In this document: positions 12,798 through 21,700 of the stretch, in pieces
How positions within the stretch are numbered: position 1 is the first letter of the stretch
How the letters are laid out: the number at the start of each line of letters is the position of its first letter
NCBI GenBank assembly: GCA_946811695.1
Contig: OX328124.1
Location: 97,366,935 to 97,430,934, forward strand
Direction: 5' to 3'
DNA: 64,000 nucleotides
DNA from: Gonocerus acuteangulatus
Lineage: Eukaryota > Arthropoda > Insecta > Hemiptera > Coreidae
Position numbers and translations under genes: made by a program
Notes under the pieces: model-generated
What the model saw: only the letters and a program-made list of their open reading frames with translations
Told to the model about the DNA's origin: nothing
The model's database searches: none

Positions 12798-13554
12798 ATT
12801 ACATAATACACATAATTGCAGACTGTAATATTTCAGTAAATAAATAAAATATATACTTAAAATTAAAAAAAAAATATCTAATAATTCAATTTATCAAAAT
12901 TTCTGGTATATATAAAAATTCCAGCAAACCTAGATACTATAGCAAACATTTAGATAAGGTCAGTAATAAAACATTGTTTATTTCTTTAATTAGTAATCGC
13001 AAGTAAATAATTTTTTAATCGGTAGAAGCAGATTTCGTAAATAGGAAATATTTGTGCCTTGACAATTGATGCGAAAGTAGGGTTCAAGTTGTAAATAGTA
13101 TTATCACAGCCTCTCTGCAAAATATTTTTATATTTTCTTGGACTTTATGAACGACAGGCCTATTCAGTGACTTAGTGTCTAACGTCCAACATTTTCTTCT
13201 CGCAAGGATTAATGGTCATTCTTCGGAGTAAAAGGTTTCTCATGAATGAATATACGTACATCGCTGGATCCGTTCTCTTAAGTGACTTAAGTGTCTTGTT
13301 TGGAGTTTGTATTAGGTTTATGTTTATCTAAGAGTGTTTATCTAGTTATGATAATCCTAGTTATAAACTAGTTTGATGAAACTACTCAACTCCATCTCAA
13401 GCCATTTTCTGAAAAAATTATGAGTGCTCAAACGTGAATAGTCCTGTGTAAAAGATGAATCACGTTTTACCGACATGACTATTGTTTTCCTTGTGTAGGT
13501 TGAAGCAATGAATAAAATTACATTAATATAAATGTAAATTTATTAAACATGGTT

Positions 13555-13592
13555 TTACGTGTTTCGCATCCTTTGATGACTCTTCAGGAGCG
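13555..13592 (-). ncRNA. Degenerate hammerhead-like core
   Basis: The minus strand reads CTGAAGA, then a weak stem (CATC/GATG), then GCGAAAC and ACGTA. This fits the CUGANGA...GAAA...UH core order of a hammerhead ribozyme with a very short helix III. Helix I is not supported by pairing, so catalytic activity is doubtful. Minimal hammerheads of this kind are known in Penelope-like retroelements. No reverse transcriptase of that class was seen nearby. Confidence 0.3.
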
Positions 13593-13670
13593 TAAAAACT
13601 AGACACAGCCAAATGGAATGAAGGTGAACCTTCCGCTAGAATGGCCACGTCATAACTACAGATGATCAAG

Positions 13671-13700
13671 TACATAGCAACAGCTGACTGTTGCTATGTA
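13671..13700. repeat. Perfect palindrome, 13-bp arms
   Basis: TACATAGCAACAG at 13671-13683 pairs exactly with 13688-13700 across the 4-nt spacer CTGA. It lies about 80 bp from the hammerhead-like motif. Confidence 0.85.
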
Positions 13701-13971
13701 TGTATGTAGTAGTCAGCCGAAGGAAGAATTTTAAGTATGGACTCCCGCTGCAAAGGTTGCTACCCGCAACATTGGTTATTAGTTTAATTAACTTTTTGTT
13801 GTAAATAGTTTTAAATTACAGTATATTCTTAAAAAAACATAAAAGGGAAGTTCATTTCTTGACATTTTCTTTATGTCTACAGACTGGAGTATCGCAGCTG
13901 GAAATATAATGAGAATATTAAAATTGATTTGACAGTAAACAGACCGCTTATTCATTCGGTTTTTGAAGTTT

Positions 13972-14425
13972 AATTACGTAGCTCTGGGGATCCACAAATC
14001 CCTCAAACTCCTACAAAATTCAATCATTGCAATCTAAAATCCTCCGTAAAATAGCCGACGCTCCATTCTTTGTATCCAATTTGACTCTTCACAACGACCT
14101 CCATATTCCATTTATCCAACCCTTATCAAAACAAGTATATAAAAAATTGCATTCTAAATTACACGGTCATCCAAATTCTTTAATTAACTCCCTATCATCA
14201 TATCTAATCCCAAACAACCCCATTCGCCGTCTGAAGCGTAACTGGCCTAGAGACCAGCTCCAAGAGTAGTTAGTACAATATTACTCTCTGCCTTGTGGGT
14301 ACTGCAACTGTGCAGCTTCCCTCCTCACGAGCTTCAAGACACATTCACATGTATCTTTTTACTGGAAATGTATTTTTACATTGTTGTAAATTCTGAATAA
14401 ATCAAATAAATAAATAAATTACGTA
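13972..14425 (+). mobile_element. Jockey LINE 3' end, 5'-truncated, 9-bp target duplication
   Basis: The insert (13981-14416) encodes the last ~95 residues of a jockey-type ORF2. Recognisable pieces are LQSKILRKIADAPFFVSN, HNDLHIPF and the terminal RRLKRNWPRDQLQE, closely matching the C-terminus of the ORF at 59719-62409. A ~140-bp 3' UTR and an A-rich tail of AAATAAATAAA follow. AATTACGTA occurs at 13972-13980 and again at 14417-14425, consistent with target-primed insertion. All catalytic regions are missing, so the copy is dead on arrival. Confidence 0.88.
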
Positions 14426-14485
14426 CACACTACTTCTTGTTCTCAGAAGACTGTTAACGCAATATCACTCATACTCTCGGGTTTG

Positions 14486-14800
14486 TTTTTTTTTTTTTTT
14501 TTTTTTGCTCCAAATAGATAATTCCTATATCAAGCGATTGAACGAGTAAAAGAAACAAAATCGGCTTCCACATGATTCAACCACCTTTTTCTCGGCCTTC
14601 CCCTTCTTCTGACACCATATATTCTGCCTTAGAGCATCTTACATGGGATCCTCTCAGCTGAAATTCTAAGCACGTGGCCCAGACATTTGATCCGCCGTGA
14701 TTTTATAAAGCTCACAATTTCTCTATGACTGAATTTTCTGCCAGACTATACTTCTAAACCTTCCAGACTTTGGTCCAGCTCCAATTGCCTTAATACATAT
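14486..14800 (-). pseudogene. LINE reverse-transcriptase C-terminal relic
   Basis: Minus-strand translation upstream of 14533 gives SRRIKCLGHVLRISAERIP, then a stop, then RRRGRPRKRWLNHVEADF. This is the characteristic C-terminal motif (RRLRWLGHVxRM...GRPxxRWxDxV) of RTE-like non-LTR elements and related insect LINEs. The frame carries at least one stop. The poly(T) run at 14487-14506 is in the right place to be its poly(A) tail. The upstream RT core is absent. The RTE assignment rests on this tail motif only. Confidence 0.7.
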
Positions 14801-14806
14801 TTTCCA

Positions 14807-15524
14807 TTGTAAAATTTAGCTTTTCAATTATTGCCTTTGCCAATTGTGTAAGTGATAAAAAACCTCCCAAAATACTTTCTAAAGTTTCTACAGTTTTCTG
14901 CTTAATGATTCGCTAGGAAATTCGGAAATAAATCTTTTAATGATAGCCAGGTTACTTTTTTCAGTGGATTCAACAGTCTTTCAAATCTTTCATTAATAAT
15001 TGTTAGTGTGGCCCCATAAATTCCTTTATGTATTCCCGAACGTCAAATACACACAATAAAACTTAAAAAACGGTAAATAATTGTTGAAACCCGTCCTGAA
15101 TAAATAATTTTCTCTAATACTCTCTTAAATATCAGCTTTTGACAATACAATCTGTAGTAATTAAAATAAAATTCGGCTTTCATACAATCTTACTCGAGGA
15201 CACAATAAGTCTAAAAACTACTCTAATTTGTCTATTATAAGATCGGTTGACCATTGCAGTTAGGGGTCACCAACTATTATTTAGCCCCACTATTACTAAG
15301 TGTAGTGGTTTTGTAGGTGTTGGTTGTGCGTGGTATAGTAGCTAAGAGAACTAGAGAGACCTTAGCTTCCATAACGGAGGCCACATGGAATGTCCATAAT
15401 TCAGGCGGAGTGCAGCACTATATATGTCAGGAGGAATAGCACAAGGGCTTTGTGTCTCCTAGATCTAGTGCTGGATAGTCCTACGATTACACAAGCTCTA
15501 CTATTTCATTGGAAAATACCTCTT
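14807..15524. other. AT-rich DNA, nothing recognised
   Basis: No domain-bearing ORF or repeat family found. An ORF at 15390-15611 overlaps the following SINE and is not supported as coding. Confidence 0.45.
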
Positions 15525-15812
15525 TTTTTTTTCTCCAAGAAAGACCGAAAAGTATCCGACTTTTTCACAAAGAAGGCAAGAAATAAGGTTGCAGGGTTAG
15601 TTAACAATTGATCTAAAATATTCGAAATATTTGGCCAACTATGCTCGCTATCTAAAAGTTGCCACCCTTCCTGAACATCGATGGTGCTGCAGGGAAATTC
15701 TTTCAACGGGCAATGAAATGAAAAAAAAATCAACCTGACAGGCGGGACTCGAACCAGCATTTTCCGCATGAGAATTCAAGGCGTTAGCCACTAATCACTG
15801 GGAGACCCGCTT
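15525..15812 (-). mobile_element. tRNA-derived SINE (minus strand)
   Basis: The minus strand from about 15812 gives a tRNA-like head with AGTGGCTAACGCCTTGAATTC (A-box side) and GCTGGTTCGAGTCCCGCC (consensus B box). A ~190-bp body follows and ends in an A-rich run (T run at 15522-15532). The head resembles those at 3166 and 2281. The acceptor stem does not close, so it is not a working tRNA gene. No target duplication was found. Confidence 0.72.
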
Positions 15813-16034
15813 TAGATATATTATTATGATATATGTTATTTAACCCTTTAAAAAAAAAAACCGACAGGGAATTAACCCTGTTGGTTCTAAAATGTTTATA
15901 TTACCTGATTTCTTACAAAAGGAGGCCTATTTAAATAAATAATGTTCTTATGTGTATGTTCTTTGAGGGATATGCATGAGTAGGCAACTCGCAACACATT
16001 TGGGTGTGTTGCGGGTTCCATATTCTAAATATTG

Positions 16035-16096
16035 CAACGGACTTTTGTCAAATGTCTTCAAATCTTTAGCAGACACCAAAAATGGACCCGATTAAA

Positions 16097-16146
<50 letters not shown>

Positions 16147-16153
16147 ATATATG
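16035..16153 (-). mobile_element. Family T 3' fragment (copy F) with TA array
   Basis: Sequence at 16047-16100 (TCTTCAAATCTTTA...AGACACC...TTAAAATTT) matches the region 3' of the TA array in copies A-D, in minus orientation, with a small internal deletion. It is followed by a (TA)n/(GT)n array at 16101-16153. The rest of the element is missing or unrecognisable. Confidence 0.65.
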
Positions 16154-16366
16154 TGATCCCTTTGTTGTACCCTTCTACTAAAGCTAAAACTACTTCTTGT
16201 GAAATTAATTGGACTACTTAACTGCAGGCTTTAAATGCAGTCAGTAGTCTGCAGGTACTATGGAATAACTACTTTTTTTTTTTTTTTTGGCAACCATTAG
16301 TTTGTAGTTAAAACGTTTAATTAAATTAGTATTAATACTAACTATAAGTTAAAAAGGTCCGTCACG

Positions 16367-17408
16367 CAGGAGCAGCATAACTAAGCACTTTCCTCAGAAT
16401 TTGGGTAGTGTAGACTGCTTTCCAGAACAATTTGCTTAAAATATCCTACATAAATAAAATAAAAACATGAATAGTTCTCTTTTAAATTTGTAATGAGTAA
16501 CTGATCAATTATTAATTTGCTTCCAGAGTTATGTTTACACATGGTAACTATTACACTACGTAATAAATACAAAAAACCTCATATTATCGTATTTTGATCT
16601 AACGCAGGAACAGGATACAGTCACTCTAGTGGTAGAAAGCGCTCCTTGCGGCGGCTTTGTGAACCTACGTCTGGCGGGCTTTTCTATTGAAATATATTAC
16701 AAATTAAACCCCCGCTTTCCGATTTACCAATTCAGCTCATTTTTACAACACTTCTTTCTCATGAGTTACCAGCGACGTATACCGCGTTTCGTTACAATAC
16801 AGCAGAAATTACGACCGGTATGATTATATTAGTAATTTGGGTCCGGAGTAAACCCCCTCTTCTAATGAACCGATTTAGTTTATTTTTACAGCATATATTT
16901 ACCTGTGGATTACCACTACGAATACCGAGTTTTGTCGAAATATACCAATAATCACGGCTGGTAGTGGCGAATGGGTATTGTGGGTCCGGAGTAAACCCCC
17001 CCTCCTAATGAACCGATTGAGTTTATTTTTACAACACATATTTACCTGTGGATTACCACTACGAATACCGAGTTTCGTCGAAATATACCAAAAATCACGG
17101 CTGGTAGTGGCGAATTGGTATTGTGGGTCCGGAGTAACCCCCCCCCCCCCTTCTAATGAACCGATTTAGTTCATTTTTATATCTCACTTTTCTCTATATA
17201 TTACCACTACGAATACCAAGTTTCGTTGAAATATAACAAATATTACGGCTGACATAGTCAAATTAGTGTTTTGGGTTCGGGGTAAACCCCCCCTTCCGGT
17301 GGACCGATTTAAGTGGTTAACGAACTCGTTCAATCGTTTGCTAATTGAATGCTATATACCAAGTTTCGTGACGAAAAAACAATAACTCTGGCCGCTATCG
17401 TGTTAACA

Positions 17409-17463
<55 letters not shown>

Positions 17464-17583
17464 TTTAACTGGGGTCATTTTCGGAGTCTACTAGGTAAGA
17501 TCGATAAAGATTTGAAGAAATTTTTCAAAAATTCCGTCATGAGTCCAACCTCAATAGCTACTTTCCTTCGGAGGAAAGTGCTA
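16367..17583 (+). mobile_element. Family T repeat, full-length copy A
   Basis: This 1.2-kb non-coding element starts GTCCGTCACGCAGGAGCAGC and carries AGCACTTTCCTC 17 bp further in (16384-16395). It ends with the hairpin ACTTTCCT-TCGG-AGGAAAGT followed by GCTA (17583). GAGGAAAGTGCT at 17571-17582 is the exact reverse complement of the 5' subterminal motif. Inside are four tandem modules of about 143 bp, each beginning GGGTCCGGAGTAA followed by a C run (starts at 16839, 16982, 17125 and 17273). A (TA)n array follows at 17411-17460. No protein is encoded. Subterminal inverted repeats, a tandem core, a microsatellite and a 3' hairpin resemble Helentron-associated elements; that class is my inference. 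Confidence 0.8.
17411..17460. repeat. (TA)n array inside family T copy A
   Basis: The array follows the conserved GTGTTAACAGACA and precedes AATTTTAAC, the same junctions seen in the other copies. Confidence 0.95.
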
Positions 17584-18582
17584 AAAGGACTTGTTTGCGA
17601 ATAACTACTAATTACTTTTTTTGTAGGGACGCAAAATAACTTCTCAACTACTTGTTAGTAGTCGAAAATGTAGGCCTTAACGGTATTATAACAAAGGGAA
17701 TATTCTATCATGTTTCTATTTTCCGTTTGGTAATATTCGGGAAGATTTTGATTGCGCGAAGCAGAATAAACATTAGAAATGATTGACTCTTGCTCCTGAC
17801 TGATTTTCTTTTGCCCCTACTACAAGATCGTGCTTAAAATGTAATCTGTGACATTTTTGGGTTGCCGCCGCCTTTTAATAACCTCTCCAATCTAGTTAGA
17901 AAGGATATTCACCTCAGGCCCGTTCTGCGTGCCCAGCCCATGTGGGCGTGAGAAGGAAGAGGCGTGTGGTTTTGACAAGTGCTCAAGCGAATGCAAGAGT
18001 ATGCTCCACGGCTCTCGAGTTTGTCGACGTGGAGTGACGGACTGTCACCTGCAGGCTCGCCACTCACTTGCTACCGTTCAACAATGCACAGTCCCACTTA
18101 TACATAGATGTGTTTTTTTTTTTTTTTTTTGTTTTTTTTTAAATGAAGAAATAAAAACAGTTGTGGAATTTCAAGAAAACCCCACACAATAGTATTTATT
18201 TATTTTTTATTTTCTTCAGAGCTATTGTAAGCTTATCAAGTCTGCACGTCCGAGTAGAACTTTCTTCGTTTGGTTTTTTCACGGCACATGTCTGAAGAAT
18301 GTGCTTAAACTAAGTGCTAAAAAGTCTACTGACTTTTTTTAGTAAATGTATTTAAACACAGATTTTTGTCTTGATTTAAAAAAAAAATAATAATAATAAA
18401 GAAAGAAAATACTAAATAGTTAACTCAAAGGATAAGGAGTAGCTGTTTCAATCATTAATTTTTTAAATATTTTTCTTTACCAGGTACTACACCACTAAAG
18501 AAACACAAAAAAAAACTTCTTCCTTATTGATTTTCTTGGATATTAAAAACGTTCAAATGGACACAATCATAGCAACCCAGAA
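17584..18582. other. Flanking DNA with a GC-richer island
   Basis: About 17860-18100 is distinctly GC-richer than its surroundings (GTCGACGTGGAGTGACGG, CACCTGCAGGCTCGCCACTC). It holds an 87-aa open frame at 17929-18192 with no recognisable domain, followed by T runs (18112-18140). It could be an exon, a promoter or a repeat; I cannot decide. The outer flanks of copy A (16157-16270 and 17590-17700) are weakly inverted relative to each other (TCCCTTTGTT / AACAAAGGGA). Confidence 0.4.
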
Positions 18583-18670
18583 ACCGGATACCTCGATATG
18601 GGATGATTAGTAACTTAGATACAGAGTAAACACCATCCCTTCAGAAGGACCGATTTTGTTGTTTCAAAGC
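18583..18670 (+). mobile_element. Family T relic (copy G)
   Basis: ACTTAGATACAGAGTAAAC...CCCTTCAGAAGGACCGATTTTG matches the last tandem module of the family. Only this segment is recognisable, so it is an old fragment. Confidence 0.5.
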
Positions 18671-19564
18671 AAAACAATATCTACAGATGACCCTAAATTA
18701 TGAGATGTGATAGTGGACTTTTTTATCAGATAAAATCTACAACACCTAAGTTGTTAAACATTGATAATCGTTTCTACTTTTAGAAGATTCAAGAAAATAA
18801 TGCTGTGAAAATATATCGTTGATTTTTACTCTAATAATAAAGAAACGTCAGTTTCCAAGAGTTTGATATTTGAAGACTTTTCAAAATTTTCTTGGGCAAC
18901 GAAAAGGGAGAATCGAGATGGTGTTTTCATTTAATTGGGAGTAAGCCTGAGAGGCTTTGTGAAGTCTTAGTGCATTTCTACTTTTTTTTAAGACCCTGAA
19001 AAGCTTTCCCGCTCCTTTTATTTATAAATATTTCTACTGTCTTTTATAATCCCTTTTCTTTGTGAATTCTTAAATCCTTTTTTTTTTTTTTTTAATAGAG
19101 CACAATTGATTTTTCTCGTGATTGTATCGTGCGATATTTTTGGTTTAACAATATTTCTATTATTTGTAAGTAAATATGTTGTGGTAATATTCATTCTACT
19201 TGAGAAAATATTCTGAAAAAATGGTACAAGCTTATTCGTAATTGGCCTGTAAGACTCTCATTGGAATTTATTTATGTACTATTCTATATTTTTATTTATA
19301 TTTACTAAAAGTAATATGATTGAACGCACTCTCCCAACCCAATGTATGGATGACCTTCCTTCATTCATCAGTCAGTTTTTATTGATTGGTTGGTTTTTAT
19401 CAGAAGTCTGTTTTCAATATTTAAATGAAATTGATAGTTTTTATAGCAGTAGATTTTATCATTGATAGTTAACATAATCCTGAAAGTTTGAATACCTATA
19501 GTAGTGATCATTAATAGCTTAAATATATTTTTTTTATTCATTTTGAGTCGAGTACTATGATCAT
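18671..19564. other. AT-rich DNA, nothing recognised
   Basis: A T run at 19078-19094. Short opposed ORFs at 19274-19465 and 19368-19586 have no domain. Confidence 0.45.
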
Positions 19565-19958
19565 TCCAGCATGGCCTAGAGTCCATAAGAAAGAAACTTG
19601 TTTCCCCAGTAGCTGTAATCTCCCCTGGGAATCACGAAGAGCTTGAAGGAGTGGGTCCTTAGTGAATTTGTCACGAATCGCCAAGAGTGAGCCATTCGAA
19701 TCGCTGCAGATTATAACGCATCTCCGAAGACATATTCATAGCATCAGCTCGGTATGTTAGACACTAGTGCATTCTGATAGGGGAGTCTTTATGCCGGTTC
19801 CATCGGGCCATGAGTACCCCAAAACCAACCCCAATTTCTGTGTTAGAGCCATATGTGTATTCGAAGAAAGCGTCTAAAATGTTTTTTATTTTTTTCTGGA
19901 AGAGTGATCTGTGTCTTTCCGGAGACTTATCACTTGCTTTAAACGCTCCTAATGACAA
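19565..19958 (-). pseudogene. RNase H domain relic of a non-LTR retrotransposon
   Basis: The minus-strand frame from 19958 reads a degraded RNase H fold. EYTYGSNTEIGVGFGV corresponds to the first strand, with the catalytic D of YTDGS changed to Y. RAELML is the helix with the catalytic E. IICSDSNGSLLAI corresponds to the second catalytic D (usual form TDSxSAL), and FLWTLGHAGM to the WxPgHxGI loop. At least one in-frame stop and a frame change occur near 19765. RNase H domains of this type close the ORF2 of I-, R1- and Loa-like elements. The zinc-motif tail expected downstream is not visible, so the copy is truncated. Confidence 0.7.
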
Positions 19959-20437
19959 GGAAATGTATGTGTTTTAAAGTCCATTAGTTTATGGATGGTT
20001 TTGAGGTTTTTATTATTTCGTCAATGCCGAATTCATATTTTCCAAATATTTCCTCATCACGGACGGCCAATAGTCTTGTTCTAAATATAGTTTATACATC
20101 ATTGATAGTTTGAATATCTACACCTCATTCGGGGAACATATTTCTTAAACTAATCTCTCATATTGCTATAATTTTGGCAATATTTAACTCTTGCAGTTAA
20201 GTTTAACGATATTCGGTAAAATCCTCTATACACAAAATGTAAAATAAAATGATTCAGATACATTCATCGTAATCCTTCACATAAAAGATGAATATATAGG
20301 CAACAACAGAATTAAATAAAACTGTGAAATTCTCTTAACTTGATATTTATTTGAAATATTTCATTGCTTTATTTATTCTCGTCCAGGAATTGAAATTTTT
20401 TCAATATATTGCTTTGCAATGCTAAAATCTGTATATG

Positions 20438-20622
20438 ATTTTTTTCGACCTACCAACTGCTGATTTATTAGCCCCGGGTACATACGGATTTCCACACTTA
20501 TATTCCCAACTTGGCGTATGGATTTCTCAGGTCACCCATCCAGCCACTGGCTACGCCCATCGCGGTTTAACTTTGATGATCAAAAGTAACCATTGTATTC
20601 AACGTGCTGGCAGTTGGCCGCT
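20438..20622 (-). mobile_element. 5S-rRNA-derived SINE or 5S pseudogene
   Basis: The minus strand from about 20620 reads GGCCAACTGCCAGCACGTTG, then AATACAATGGTT, GATCATCAAAGTTAAACC, GGGCGTAGCCAGTGGC and TGGATGGGTGACC. These follow the order and spacing of eukaryotic 5S rRNA up to its internal C box; the expected GATCACCGAAGTTAAGC and TGGATGGGTGACC are conserved to within a few bases. Beyond the C box it leaves the 5S sequence. It ends GGGGCTAATAAATCAGC...GGTCG plus a run of A, resembling the GCTAATGAC...GCCGTAAAA tails of the tRNA SINEs here. This fits the SINE3 design (5S head on a LINE-recognised tail). Family membership would need other copies. Confidence 0.75.
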
Positions 20623-21280
20623 TAATTCTTTTTTAATATTTTTTTTATTCTAAGACTTTATTTAGTAATAGTTAAATATGTTGATTTTAAGTCTTTCAAA
20701 TTAAAAACTAAGATCGGACTTTAAAAGGTATTCGTTTTAAAAATTTTTAGAATAACTTTTGATATTATAAAACCCAATATCCTACAAAAAAGATAGCGTA
20801 CAGTTACTTGGTTTATTAAATGTTCCAACCATATAGTTCATTTTTATAAATTTTAGTCCGTACGTCGCTGTCCTATTTATGTCGATATTGTATCAAATTT
20901 TAATTTCAGAAGAGAGGGGCCCTATCATTCGTCGCAAATGAATGATGCAATGAGGAGAAAATGACGCCAAGAAATGCCTCATTCCTGGAAGAGTTCAGCT
21001 CGGTTCTTTTTGAATCATTCAGTATCTATAACTGGAAATTATTAGTATTGTTGTGTATCAAATATTTGAGGATATTTCTTCACCTCATTCCCAACATCAG
21101 AAGATTAATTATTTTCTATCAGGAGACAAAATGGAAAAGACATTTATCGTTTCCTTCATAAAAATTCTTGTCTAGTATTTTATAAAAAAAATAATACTTT
21201 TTCTTGCCCAGTGTTTCATTTCGCATTGAATGGAGTATGCACCTTCAATTACTTTCGTAATATCATCTTAATACGAATAA
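20623..21280. other. AT-rich DNA, nothing recognised
   Basis: An ORF at 20961-21161 shows no domain. Confidence 0.45.
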
Positions 21281-21610
21281 ATTCATAATTTATTTGCGAA
21301 TTTTATTGTGAATAAATTTTTATTCACAAATTATAATGTGAATAAATTTGTATTCGTATATTTTAATGTGATTTTTTTTGTAATCACTTGATTTTTTGTA
21401 AATATTCACATTTTTTGTGATTATTTACAATTTTTTCTGTGAATTTATTTGTATTCGCAGGAAAATTTGCGAATAAAATTTTATTTGTATTTCTATATTT
21501 AATATATGTGAATAAAAATAAATTCGTATTCATACTTATGAATACGAATTTATTTATATTCGTATTCACAAACATATGAAGTACGAATAAATTCGTATTT
21601 TTATTTATAA
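21281..21610. repeat. AT-rich palindromic repeat cluster
   Basis: Repeated variants of GAATAAATTTGTATTCG occur on both strands. The strongest fold is a perfect 19-bp inverted repeat at 21516-21534 / 21537-21555 with a 2-nt spacer; another is TTGTGAATAAA / TTTATTCACAA at 21306-21329. The cluster lies about 100 bp before the 38-bp minisatellite and does not share its unit. Confidence 0.75.
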
Positions 21611-21700
21611 ATAAAATTATGCTCATCTCTGCGTAAAATGGGGTCACATTAGTAAAGTGTGGTGAAATTGGTACAAACCTAAACTGCATATACATGCTTA

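Noticed and set aside
16978..17169. Short frames with repeated SGVxPP/RSKPPLLMNR peptides
   Set aside because: They arise from family T tandem modules and shift frame between modules, so they are not a conserved protein.
20500..20622. Functional 5S rRNA gene
   Set aside because: Several promoter-box bases are changed and the 3' third of 5S is replaced by a SINE-like tail.
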